Source: Chitinophagaceae bacterium | GTDB taxonomy: Bacteria; Bacteroidota; Bacteroidia; Chitinophagales; Chitinophagaceae | Assembly: GCA_019752295.1 (NCBI GenBank) | Contig: JAIEMK010000024.1 | Span: forward strand, 1-63,436 | Direction of reading: 5' to 3' | DNA length: 63,436 nucleotides | In this document: positions 36,307-44,814 of the stretch, piece after piece | How the letters are laid out: each line of letters starts with the position of its first letter | Numbering within the stretch: the stretch's first letter is position 1 | Notes under the pieces: model-generated | What the model was told of the DNA's origin: nothing | Database searches by the model: none | The model's input: the letters and a program-made list of their open reading frames with translations, nothing else | Program-made: the position numbers and the translations under genes

Positions 36307-37296
36307 ATGGAATACAGAAGAATGGGCCGAACAGGCTTACAGTTGAGCATACTTAGTTTCGGTAGCTGGGTAACTTTTCACAAACAAATCGAAGACGGAA
36401 CCGCCGACGAACTAATGGGTATTGCTTACGACAATGGTATTAATTTCTTCGACAATGCTGAAGTATATGCATTGGGCGAAAGCGAAAAAATGATGGGGCG
36501 TGTTTTGAAACAAAAAAACTGGGACAGAACATCTTATACCGTTTCTTCGAAAGCATTTTTTGGTTGGAGGGGAAAAGAAAATAAACCTAACCAAACAGGT
36601 TTGAGTCGCAAGCACCTTACAGAAGCCTGCACAGAAGCGTTACAACGTTTGGAAACCGATTATCTTGATTTATTTTTCTGCCACCGACCCGATAAGAATA
36701 CACCTGTCGAAGAAGTGGTGTTAACCATGAACACCCTGATTCAGCAAGGCAAAATTTTATATTGGGGAACCAGCGAATGGAGTGGTGTTGAAATTATGGA
36801 AGCGCATCGCATTGCCAGAGATTACCGCCTCATCGGACCCTCTGTAGAGCAACCTCAATACAATCTTTTTGAAAGAGCCAAAGTGGAAAACGAATTTTTG
36901 GAAGTATATAAAAATGTAGGATTGGGAACCACCATCTGGAGTCCGCTGGCAGCAGGTTTGCTTACCGGTAAATACAACGACGGCATTCCTGAGAATTCTC
37001 GTTTTGCAATTGAAGGGTTTGACTGGCTCAAAGATAGATGGATGGCGGAAGACAGAATTGCCCGGGTTAAAAAACTAGGGGAACTGGCGAACGAGCTTGG
37101 GGTGAGTCTTGCTTCATTGAGTATTGCATGGTGCGTTAAAAATCCGAATGTTACCACAGCCATTTTAGGCGCCACTAAAAAACAACAGTTGCTCGACAAT
37201 CTGGATGCACTCAAAGCCCTGCCATTGTTAACCGCCGAAATAATGCAAAGAATTGATAGCATCGTTGAAACAAAACCTAAACTTCCTGAGTATTAG
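36307..37296 (+). CDS. Aldo/keto reductase (Kv-beta/YghZ-like)
   Basis: 329 residues. The AKR pattern is clear: YRRMGRTGLQLSILSFGSW, INFFDNAEVYALGESEKMMG (catalytic Asp/Tyr) and YLDLFFCHRPDKNTPVEEVV (His). GTSEWSGVEIMEAH and VEQPQYNLFERAKVE follow. NADPH-dependent reduction of aldehydes or sugars is expected; the closest group is the potassium-channel beta subunit-like family. A strong terminator follows. Confidence 0.9.
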   Translation: MEYRRMGRTGLQLSILSFGSWVTFHKQIEDGTADELMGIAYDNGINFFDNAEVYALGESEKMMGRVLKQKNWDRTSYTVSSKAFFGWRGKENKPNQTGLSRKHLTEACTEALQRLETDYLDLFFCHRPDKNTPVEEVVLTMNTLIQQGKILYWGTSEWSGVEIMEAHRIARDYRLIGPSVEQPQYNLFERAKVENEFLEVYKNVGLGTTIWSPLAAGLLTGKYNDGIPENSRFAIEGFDWLKDRWMAEDRIARVKKLGELANELGVSLASLSIAWCVKNPNVTTAILGATKKQQLLDNLDALKALPLLTAEIMQRIDSIVETKPKLPEY

Positions 37297-37315
37297 CGTT
37301 TAATCAACCACTCAT

Positions 37316-37352
37316 AAAAATAGTTAGCAACCGCACTGCTAACTATTTTTAT
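37316..37352 (+). terminator. Terminator after the aldo/keto reductase
   Basis: 14-bp perfect stem AAAAATAGTTAGCA / TGCTAACTATTTTT with a 7-base loop, followed by a T-rich tail. Confidence 0.9.
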
Positions 37353-37449
37353 TTAGAGCCTCCCAAAACAACCGCTGCATCTTCAAAAAAATAATCTCCC
37401 TCAGTTTCCAACCTTTTTTAAACCTTGCACTCTTATTATCATACAAGAT

Positions 37450-38001
37450 TTGGAACCAGTTGACAACATACTCGCTTTATTGGTGCGCAAAGCTGTTAAA
37501 GGCGACTCATCGGCGCAGTCGCAATTGTATCAGCAATTCAGTAAAGCCATGTTCAATATCTGTACCAGGATGACGGGTAATTATACTTCTGCGGAAGATA
37601 TTTTACAAGAAGCATTCATCATCGCATTTAAGAATATTAAGCAGTTAAAAGAACCGCTACAGTTTGGAGGATGGCTAAAAAGGATTGTGGTGAACGAATG
37701 CATACGCAATTCAAAATATCAAATTAAATGGCAGGAATGGGATGAGCAGTTTGATGAAAGGGCCGAAGACGAAACAACAGAATGGTGGAAAACGGTAGAT
37801 ATTGAAATGGTGCACCGGCAAATAAAAATTCTTCCGGATGGTTGCAGGCAGATCTTTCATCTATATATTTTTGAAAATTATTCGCACAAGCAAATTGCAA
37901 ACGCCCTGAGCATTAGCGAATCAACAAGTAAGAGTCAGTACCATCGAGCCAAACAATTATTAAAAGAAAGAATCAGTAAACAATTAGCGCTGAATGAGTG
38001 A
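37450..38001 (+). CDS. ECF-type RNA polymerase sigma factor
   Basis: 183 residues from TTG 37450; no ATG in frame allows a full region 2. Region 2 shows MFNICTRMTGNYTSAEDILQ followed by EAFIIAFKNIKQ, and region 4 is IKILPDGCRQIFHLYIFENY then SHKQIANALSISESTSKSQY. It recruits RNA polymerase to its own set of promoters in response to a surface signal. The next gene (8 bp overlap) looks like its anti-sigma factor, so it is cotranscribed. Confidence 0.92.
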   Translation: MEPVDNILALLVRKAVKGDSSAQSQLYQQFSKAMFNICTRMTGNYTSAEDILQEAFIIAFKNIKQLKEPLQFGGWLKRIVVNECIRNSKYQIKWQEWDEQFDERAEDETTEWWKTVDIEMVHRQIKILPDGCRQIFHLYIFENYSHKQIANALSISESTSKSQYHRAKQLLKERISKQLALNE

Positions 38002-38728
38002 ATTAAAAAAATATCTGCAAGAGCATCAATCCGAAATGGATACCGACATTCCGGGCGAGCGGGTATGGATGGGTATTCAAAACTCAACCTCAACCGATGC
38101 CGATAGTATCACAGTTTGGTTCTATACAAAGTGGGCAGTGGCTGCAGCCATTTTATTAATTGCAGGCACTTCTGCATGGCTCTTATTGAACTCATCAAAA
38201 AATACCAGCAAGCAAACTGAATTGGTAAAAAATCCGAATCAATTAATTCCATCTCCCGGCACAATCAGGTTGGATACAACTACCATACAAAATACCAATG
38301 CCGGATTAATTGCTCAAAATACAGTACAAAAAAATATTGCATCAAAAGCTTTAAAACATACAGATCGTAAAACGCCTTTGCCTGCATCGGAATTTCAACA
38401 ACTTCATCTTTTGGAAAATAGTTTTGTGCAGGTAATTAATTTACAGAAGGCTAGAGTAAGTACTACTCCACTATATGCCGAATCGCCTGAATATTTTAAC
38501 GACTTCGCAGTACAGATGAAACAAATGGAGCAAGATGAAAAAGCAATTAAAGCCGACATTTTTAAATATGGCTTAACCGATTCCAAGCTGGATCAATTGA
38601 TCAATGTATACCAGCAAAGACTCAGTGTATTAAAACAACTTCAAACCGAAATGCACAAACTCAATAGTCGCTATAAACAAAACAGAGTGGCTGTAGATAC
38701 TGCGAAAACCTATTTTTTAAGTCTTTAA
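37994..38728 (+). CDS. Likely anti-sigma factor (single-pass membrane protein)
   Basis: 244 residues starting ATG 37994, overlapping the sigma gene by 8 bp. The N-terminal part is cytosolic (about 40 residues), followed by a transmembrane segment near residues 47-66 (WAVAAAILLIAGTSAWLLLN), and a periplasmic part with a late helix-rich tail (LDQLINVYQQRLSVLKQLQ). No FecR domain signature is visible, so it is a different class of anti-sigma factor. Position is the main evidence. Confidence 0.65.
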   Translation: MSELKKYLQEHQSEMDTDIPGERVWMGIQNSTSTDADSITVWFYTKWAVAAAILLIAGTSAWLLLNSSKNTSKQTELVKNPNQLIPSPGTIRLDTTTIQNTNAGLIAQNTVQKNIASKALKHTDRKTPLPASEFQQLHLLENSFVQVINLQKARVSTTPLYAESPEYFNDFAVQMKQMEQDEKAIKADIFKYGLTDSKLDQLINVYQQRLSVLKQLQTEMHKLNSRYKQNRVAVDTAKTYFLSL

Positions 38729-38738
38729 AAATTTGAAC

Positions 38739-40118
38739 ATGAATACTATTCTAAACAAGAAAATTGCAATCGCTATTTTAAGCGGCTTTTTAACCTGCAG
38801 CATGTTTGCACAAGGGAGTACACAGGAAAAGAAATTGGAAGAGCAGAAATTCCAGTATTATGAAATGGCAAAGCCCCAAATTATAGGTAATAATGGCCAA
38901 AAAAAAATAGATCTAAAAGATTTAAAATCGAAGGAAATCAGCACCGAGGTAAGCGCTTCAAAAACAGCAGACATTTATGTTGAAAATAATAACAGGCAAT
39001 TAGAAATAAAAGTATGGGACCAACCAAAAGTTAAAATGGTTACGACAGTTTATTACGAAGGCGATGGAGGAAAATTAACGGATGCTGAATGGTTCGAAAA
39101 ATTAAATCTCACTATTCGTTCTACAAATAGTTCCATCAAAATTAAATCCGGAACAATTGGTGGCGGTAGTTATTATAGCAATGGAAACAGTTTTTCATGG
39201 AGCGGTTCGGGTGAAGGGGTTACTATACTTAATGTGGATGGTTCAAATAATTCAAAACAGGAAAACGCCAAAAGAATCCTTACCATTTATGTTCCTAAAG
39301 AAAATAAATTAGATATTGAAAGCAAATATTCAGAAGTGCTGATTTCAGGCAATCTGAACAAGTTAAATGCTGATATAACAAATGGTGGTTTAGAATTACA
39401 AGATGTAAATACCCTGATGCTTCGTTCAAAATATGCGAATGTACAAGTGGGCAATATTAAAACTGCGGAAGTTGAATTAATCAATGGTCGTTTTATTGCA
39501 AAAGATGCTGATGAACTTGATATGGATACAAAATATGCAACCATCGAAGCCGGTGCTGTAAAGAAACTTACTATCAGAAGTACGAACGATGAATACGAAA
39601 TCGAAGAAGTAGGAACCCTGCAATGCCGCAAAAATTATGGCAACCTACGCATCACTAAATTAAACAGTTCACTAGAGTTGGACGGAACCAATGCCGATTT
39701 AAAAATCAGAAACATTGCAGCAGGATTAGAATACATCAAAATCAATAATAAATATGCCGATATCAGATTACCGATGCGCAATGTAAAAAATTATAGCGTT
39801 GCTTATCTGGGCGCATATAGTACTGTATACGCAGGATTTGAGAAAAAACCAGTTGAAGAAACTGCAGAAACAAAAGCAGCCGTTAAACAAAAAGCAACAA
39901 GCAGAGAAGTTGCTCCTTTTGTTACTGCTACCGATGCAAGACCCGGTACAGAAACCAAAACAACCGGTAAGGAAAAAAATAATATTAGTACCCGAACCTA
40001 TTTAACTTTATCAGATCCAGTAGGAGATTTGGATAATCATTTTACCGCCACAGTAGGTGATGGCAAGGGCGCCAAACTCGATCTTAAGTGTCAGAATTGC
40101 ACGGTTGACTTTAAATAA
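38739..40118 (+). CDS. DUF4097-like secreted protein with beta-solenoid-like repeats
   Basis: 460 residues from ATG 38739. Signal peptide ends SMFAQ. The mature part has repeated strands of form SKYSEVLISGN, SKYANVQVGN, TKYATIEAGA, KNYGNLRITK and NKYADIRLP, the DUF4097/DUF2807 type repeat. The stretch from about residue 125 to 160 is Ser/Gly-rich (IGGGSYYSNGNSFSW). It follows the sigma and anti-sigma genes and may be a target or sensor of that pair. Confidence 0.75.
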   Translation: MNTILNKKIAIAILSGFLTCSMFAQGSTQEKKLEEQKFQYYEMAKPQIIGNNGQKKIDLKDLKSKEISTEVSASKTADIYVENNNRQLEIKVWDQPKVKMVTTVYYEGDGGKLTDAEWFEKLNLTIRSTNSSIKIKSGTIGGGSYYSNGNSFSWSGSGEGVTILNVDGSNNSKQENAKRILTIYVPKENKLDIESKYSEVLISGNLNKLNADITNGGLELQDVNTLMLRSKYANVQVGNIKTAEVELINGRFIAKDADELDMDTKYATIEAGAVKKLTIRSTNDEYEIEEVGTLQCRKNYGNLRITKLNSSLELDGTNADLKIRNIAAGLEYIKINNKYADIRLPMRNVKNYSVAYLGAYSTVYAGFEKKPVEETAETKAAVKQKATSREVAPFVTATDARPGTETKTTGKEKNNISTRTYLTLSDPVGDLDNHFTATVGDGKGAKLDLKCQNCTVDFK

Positions 40119-40182
40119 AGATTAAATATATTCAGCATACAAACTTTAAAAGCTGATACTCATGTTGTTAGTTTAACAGCCC

Positions 40183-40212
40183 GAACCTCCGATTCCTCGG
40201 GGGTTCTTTTAG
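40183..40212 (+). terminator. Terminator after the DUF4097-like gene
   Basis: Stem GAACCTCCGA / TCGGGGGTTC with one G-T pair, loop TTCC, then TTTT. Confidence 0.7.
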
Positions 40213-40226
40213 TAGCGGGCATTGCC

Positions 40227-40234
40227 TAGCTTTG
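40227..40234 (+). promoter_or_regulatory. Predicted -7 promoter box of the CNNM gene
   Basis: TAGCTTTG matches TAnnTTTG and lies 31 bases before ATG 40266, directly after the terminator of the previous unit. Confidence 0.4.
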
Positions 40235-40265
40235 CAGTACAAAAAAATAATCCTATTTTTCCGCT

Positions 40266-41525
40266 ATGTCCGAACTGTATATGCTCCTTTCTATCATTGG
40301 TACTCTGGTGATGATCGGTTTTTTTGCAGGCTATGAAATTGCTTTTGTAAGTGCTAACCGATTAAGTATCGAGCTCAAAAAAAAGCAAGGCAAAAAGAGT
40401 GGTTTGATCCTTGGAAACTTCATGGAAAGTCCAGCCAAATTCATTGGCTCCTGTTTAATAGGCCTGAACATTTTTCTGGTAATCTATGGATTGCTATTCG
40501 ATGAATTATTAAAGTCCATCGCTTGGAGGCCCATCCATATTAGTAATGGCATTCTTCAACTAATTGTGGATACTTTCATCTCCACGATTGTTGTGTTGGT
40601 ATTGGGTGAATTCATACCCAAAGCGGTATTCAAAGCCAAAAACGATAGTCTACTCAGCTTCTTTGCACCTGTGGCTCATTTCTTTTATACCTTATTTGAG
40701 CCGGTAGCAAATTTGTTTGTGAATATGTCGCAGTGGATACTGAAATATATTTTCAACCTACGTATCAGCAATAAAAATGAGGCTTTCAACAAAGTAGATC
40801 TGGAACATTTTTTTCAACAAACAAAAGAGCAGGATGAAGACAATCCGGAACTCAATACCGAATTGTTTGAAAATGCTTTGAGCTTGCCGATGGTAAAAAT
40901 TCGTCAGTGTTTGGTTCCCCGAACTGAGATTGAAGGTGTTGATATTACTTCCACAATCGAAGAGCTGAAAGCACATTTCATCAGTACACAATTGAGTAAG
41001 CTGGTGGTTTACGATGAGAATATCGATAATGTTTTAGGATATGTTCATCAGTTAGATCTTTTTCAGAAACCCGATTCTATAAAATCCATCATGCATCCAA
41101 TGATGGCGGTACCTGAAAGTATGAGTGCCACCGACCTGATCAATAAGTTTACTAAGGAACGCAGAAGCATTGCCTGGGTAGTGGATGAATTTGGCGGAAC
41201 CGCAGGTATTGTAACAATGGAAGACGTGCTGGAAGAAATCTTCGGTGAAATTCACGATGAATACGATGTGGCTGAATTTGAAGAAAAACAACTCACCGAA
41301 GACGAATTTATGTTTAGTGGTCGCATGGAGCTCGACTACCTGAACGAAAAATACAAAATGGATTTTGCAGTGGCCGATTCAGAAACACTAAGTGGCTATA
41401 TCATTAATGAGCACGAAACCATTCCCAAATTAAAAGAAACCATCATCATTGGGCATTACCGCTTCGATATCGTTGCGGTAAGCGATACCCGAATAGAAAT
41501 GGTTAAAATGAAAATTTTGAAATAG
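40266..41525 (+). CDS. CNNM/CorC-type membrane protein with CBS domains (GldE-like)
   Basis: 419 residues. The N-terminal CNNM part has four hydrophobic segments (for example IGTLVMIGFFAGYEIAFVSA), then two CBS domains (PRTEIEGVDITSTIEELKAH; VVDEFGGTAGIVTMEDVLEE) and a CorC_HlyC C-terminal domain (LSGYIINEHETIPKL). Such proteins are linked to Mg2+/Co2+ handling; Bacteroidota relatives include gliding protein GldE. Which role applies here cannot be told. Confidence 0.9.
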   Translation: MSELYMLLSIIGTLVMIGFFAGYEIAFVSANRLSIELKKKQGKKSGLILGNFMESPAKFIGSCLIGLNIFLVIYGLLFDELLKSIAWRPIHISNGILQLIVDTFISTIVVLVLGEFIPKAVFKAKNDSLLSFFAPVAHFFYTLFEPVANLFVNMSQWILKYIFNLRISNKNEAFNKVDLEHFFQQTKEQDEDNPELNTELFENALSLPMVKIRQCLVPRTEIEGVDITSTIEELKAHFISTQLSKLVVYDENIDNVLGYVHQLDLFQKPDSIKSIMHPMMAVPESMSATDLINKFTKERRSIAWVVDEFGGTAGIVTMEDVLEEIFGEIHDEYDVAEFEEKQLTEDEFMFSGRMELDYLNEKYKMDFAVADSETLSGYIINEHETIPKLKETIIIGHYRFDIVAVSDTRIEMVKMKILK

Positions 41526-41543
41526 TTATTTGTCCGATATGGG

Positions 41544-41572
41544 TTGTTTAGCCCCGTCATCACTTAACTTTG
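41544..41572 (+). promoter_or_regulatory. Predicted promoter of tatC
   Basis: TTG at 41544-41546 and TAACTTTG at 41565-41572, spaced by 18 bases, fit a Bacteroidota -33/-7 promoter. The start codon at 41596 follows 24 bases later. Confidence 0.5.
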
Positions 41573-41595
41573 CCGACTCTTAACAGAAATAATTA

Positions 41596-42450
41596 ATGGC
41601 CTTATTCAGTAGAAATCCCGATTCAGAAAAAGCAGAGATGACCTTTATCGATCATCTTGAAGAGCTTCGTTCACATATTATCCGTTCTGTACTAGCCATT
41701 TTGGTGATGGCGGGAGTGATATTCGTTTACAGAGATTTTGTTTTTGATTATATCCTAATGGGACCGATTAACCCCGATTTTATCAGTTACAGGCTTCTGT
41801 GTCAGTTTAGTCATTGGGCACATATGGGCGAGGCAATGTGCATGCCTGCGGTAAAAGTAGAGATGCAAACCACCACTTTCGGGGGGCAGTTTTTAGGAGC
41901 CATTTCAATTGCACTTGTTGGGGGCGTGATTGCCGCATTCCCCTATATATTTTGGGAGTTCTGGCGTTTTGTAAAACCGGCATTAAAGGATACGGAAACA
42001 AAAAATACCAAGTTTATTATTTTCTGGGTTTCCTTCTTTTTCTTTTGTGGTGCTGCATTTGGCTTTTTCTTACTTGGCCCTTTTACATTTAATTTTTTAG
42101 GCGGATTCCAGTTAGGTCATAAAGGCTTATTGGTTACGAGGCCAACGTTGAACGACTATTTGGATAACCTTACCAATATTATTTTGGGATGCGGCCTTGC
42201 ATTTGAATTACCGGTACTTTCTTTTATACTTACCAAGATCGGTTTGATTACCCCTAAATTCATGCGTTCTACGCGTAGGTATGCCATTGTAGTAATTCTG
42301 ATTATTGCCGCATTCATTACGCCAAGTCCGGATTGGATGAGTCAGACCATCGTGTTCATTCCCCTATTTCTTTTATACGAATTAAGTATCCTGGTTTCTG
42401 CCAGAGTATTTAAAGAAGAGCAGAAAAGAGAGAATGAAGAATGGAGTTAA
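41596..42450 (+). CDS. tatC: Sec-independent protein translocase subunit TatC
   Basis: 284 residues with six transmembrane segments. The TatC start AEMTFIDHLEELRSHIIRSV, the region FPYIFWEFWRFVKPALKDTE and the loop LNDYLDNLTNIILGCGLAFELP match. TatC receives twin-arginine signal peptides, so it links to the PLP enzyme at 20734 with its RR leader. No tatA is next to it in the window. Confidence 0.93.
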   Translation: MALFSRNPDSEKAEMTFIDHLEELRSHIIRSVLAILVMAGVIFVYRDFVFDYILMGPINPDFISYRLLCQFSHWAHMGEAMCMPAVKVEMQTTTFGGQFLGAISIALVGGVIAAFPYIFWEFWRFVKPALKDTETKNTKFIIFWVSFFFFCGAAFGFFLLGPFTFNFLGGFQLGHKGLLVTRPTLNDYLDNLTNIILGCGLAFELPVLSFILTKIGLITPKFMRSTRRYAIVVILIIAAFITPSPDWMSQTIVFIPLFLLYELSILVSARVFKEEQKRENEEWS

Positions 42451-42541
42451 ACAGGATACGAAAGCATCTATTTAACCATTCAACCATTTTTACAATAGCG
42501 GTATTTACAAAATTTTATCTTCATACTTTAAAATTATAGAG

Positions 42542-42997
42542 ATGTCATTTGTATTCAACAGCAATAAACCCATTGCAATAGGCAGCGATCATGCCGGCTT
42601 GGAATATAAGGCACAACTGGTTAAATGGCTAAGCGACAAAGGATACGAGATGAAAGACTTTGGTACTTTCAACTACGATTCGGTTGATTATCCCGACTAT
42701 GCCCATGCAGTTGCAAACGCCGTTGAAAAAGAAGAAGTGGCATTTGGGATCCTGCTTTGCGGCAGCGCAAACGGAGTGGCAATGACCGCAAATAAACACG
42801 CATCCATTCGTGCCGGTTTGTGCTGGCAGAATGATGTAGCATTGTTGGTTCGTCAGCACAATGATGCAAATATCATTTGTATACCTGCCCGATTTATTTC
42901 TTTCCACGTAGCACAGCAAATGGTTGAAACCTTTATGAATACTGCTTTTGAAGGTGGGCGCCACGCCACCAGAGTTAATAAAATTGCCTGCTCTTAA
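42542..42997 (+). CDS. rpiB: Ribose 5-phosphate isomerase B
   Basis: 151 residues. Features: IGSDHAGLEYKAQLVKWL, ILLCGSANGVAMTANKH (catalytic Cys/Asn region) and RQHNDANIICIPARFIS. Interconverts ribose 5-phosphate and ribulose 5-phosphate. It is followed 13 bases later by the M28 peptidase gene; between tatC and it there are 91 bases without a clear feature. Confidence 0.95.
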   Translation: MSFVFNSNKPIAIGSDHAGLEYKAQLVKWLSDKGYEMKDFGTFNYDSVDYPDYAHAVANAVEKEEVAFGILLCGSANGVAMTANKHASIRAGLCWQNDVALLVRQHNDANIICIPARFISFHVAQQMVETFMNTAFEGGRHATRVNKIACS

Positions 42998-43010
42998 TTA
43001 AAACAAACAC

Positions 43011-44558
43011 ATGAAAAAACTAATGGGATTATTCCTGCCCTTAATCAGTTCAATGGCTTTTGCACAAACAAGTGCCGACCTGGTTAAGTTTGGCGGAAAC
43101 ATTACACAACAAGGATTAAAAGATAAATTAACCATACTCGCTTCGGCCGATATGGAAGGTCGCGAAACAGCTAGTCCGGGACAGAAAAAAGCCGCAGCCT
43201 ATATCGAGTCGCAATTTAAAAAAATGGGATTGAAGCCGGGAAATGGCGAAAGTTATCAGCAATTATATCCTGTTTATCAGGACGAACTCGCAACAAAGAA
43301 GATCGTTGTAGATGGTCGCAGTTTTGAGTGGGATAAGGACTTTTCATTTTCGTTGCAAACCATTGTCAGTGGCGAATGGACTTATCAAAAATCTGTTTTT
43401 GCGGGATACGGGATCGTTGATTCTGCGAAACAAATCAACGACTATGCCCACCTCGATGTAAAAGGCAAACTTGTTTTTGTTTTAGAAGGAAATGAAGCAG
43501 GTGCTGTTTCCATGCAGGGTGGCATGCGGGCAATGAACGCAAATCCAGCATCTAATTATGCAAAAATGAAAACAGCTATTGCAAAAGGCGCTGCAGGCTT
43601 ATTTATTATTTCATCAAATTTTCCGCGCACGCAGGCAACAGCCACCAAGGGAGGTATGTATATCAAACGCAACGATAGCAATGCTGGGTTTCTGGTAGCA
43701 ACTATTTCTCTTGATGTAGCAACAGCATTAACCGGACGCAGCGTTAAACTAAGTGTTGCAGATGTGAAACTTCTTAAGAAGGCCGAATACTTCTCTGAAA
43801 TTAAAGTAGCTGCAAATAAAATAGTAAACACACTCGAAAGCAGCAACGTAATTGCAGTTCTGCCGGGATCTGAAAAGAAAGATGAATACCTGATGATCAC
43901 CGGTCACTACGATCATCTTGGAAAAAGAGAAAATGTAATTTGGTATGGTGCTGATGATGATGGATCCGGCACAGTTAGCGTAATGCAGATGGCAGAAGCA
44001 TTTGCCGCCGCAGCAAAAAAAGGCGCAGGCCCTAAAAGAAATATCGTGTTTATGACAGTGAGTGGTGAAGAAAAAGGATTGTTGGGGTCTGATTATTACT
44101 CAGAACATCCGATTTACCCAATGGATAAAACTACTGCCGATTTAAATATCGATATGGTAGGCCGTGTTGATACAGAACGCAAAACCGGCGACTCGCTGAA
44201 CTATGTATACGTAATCGGTCACGATAAATTGAGTACCGATCTTCCAATCATCAACGAAGCCGCTAACAAGATTTCCAGCAATATTACGCTCGACTATAAA
44301 TACGATGATCCCAACGATAAGAACTTTATTTATTACAGAAGCGATCATTATAATTTTGCTAAAAAAGGAGTTCCTATTTTATTCTTTTACGATGGTATGT
44401 TGTTAGCAGACTATCACAAACCTACCGACACCATCGAAAAAATAAATTTCGAGCTAATGCAAAAAAGAGATCTCATGATTTTTTATACTGCATGGGATAT
44501 CGCCAACAGACCCGAAATGTTGAAGAGAGATTTGAAGTTGAATATGCCAGGGAGGTAG
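43011..44558 (+). CDS. M28-family metallopeptidase (secreted)
   Basis: 515 residues with a signal peptide (residues 1-19). The zinc-aminopeptidase core has ITGHYDHLGKRENVIWYGAD with DDGSGTVSVMQMAE (metal His/Asp), FMTVSGEEKGLLGSDYYSEH (Glu pair) and LNIDMVGRVD, and the late His is in YYRSDHYNFAKKGVPI. A PA domain-like part (residues ~110-230) precedes the catalytic part. It probably trims peptides in the periplasm or outside the cell. Confidence 0.93.
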   Translation: MKKLMGLFLPLISSMAFAQTSADLVKFGGNITQQGLKDKLTILASADMEGRETASPGQKKAAAYIESQFKKMGLKPGNGESYQQLYPVYQDELATKKIVVDGRSFEWDKDFSFSLQTIVSGEWTYQKSVFAGYGIVDSAKQINDYAHLDVKGKLVFVLEGNEAGAVSMQGGMRAMNANPASNYAKMKTAIAKGAAGLFIISSNFPRTQATATKGGMYIKRNDSNAGFLVATISLDVATALTGRSVKLSVADVKLLKKAEYFSEIKVAANKIVNTLESSNVIAVLPGSEKKDEYLMITGHYDHLGKRENVIWYGADDDGSGTVSVMQMAEAFAAAAKKGAGPKRNIVFMTVSGEEKGLLGSDYYSEHPIYPMDKTTADLNIDMVGRVDTERKTGDSLNYVYVIGHDKLSTDLPIINEAANKISSNITLDYKYDDPNDKNFIYYRSDHYNFAKKGVPILFFYDGMLLADYHKPTDTIEKINFELMQKRDLMIFYTAWDIANRPEMLKRDLKLNMPGR

Positions 44559-44613
44559 GAGAATAATTCAAAAGGGAAAAGTCAAAATTAAAAAACAGGA
44601 TGTAAAAATATTT

Positions 44614-44763
44614 CCCCTCCCAAACGTGTTTGGGAGGGGTGCGAGCGAAGCGAAGTGGGGTGGGAAAAAGTTTGAACCGAGGAAAAATAATCTCTCAGAG
44701 AATCAACCACCCCGGCCATCGCTAAACCGCTCGGCCACCCCTCCAAACCGTGGTTTGGAGGGG
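44614..44763. repeat. Inverted pair of palindromic repeat elements
   Basis: 26-bp palindromes CCCCTCCCAAACG... (44614-44639) and CCCCTCCAAACCG... (44738-44763) flank two oppositely arranged blocks that read GTGCGAGCG...GGGGTGG and, on the other strand, GTGGCCGAGCGG...GGGGTGG. The whole unit can fold into a large cruciform. The same palindrome occurs at 51789-51814. Confidence 0.8.
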
Positions 44764-44814
44764 AAACTAATTTAATCATTCTTCACTCTTCACTTTTATC
44801 TTTTCACTAAATCC

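Noticed and set aside
44670..44763. tRNA-like D-arm text GTGGCCGAGCGGTTTAGC
   Set aside because: No anticodon arm or acceptor stem could be matched; it is part of the inverted repeat pair, so not called as a tRNA.
44588..44779. 63-codon minus frame reading PPNHGLEGWPSGLAMAGVV
   Set aside because: It is a translation of the palindromic repeat element, and similar text (PPNHGLEG) appears at 51786 for the same reason.
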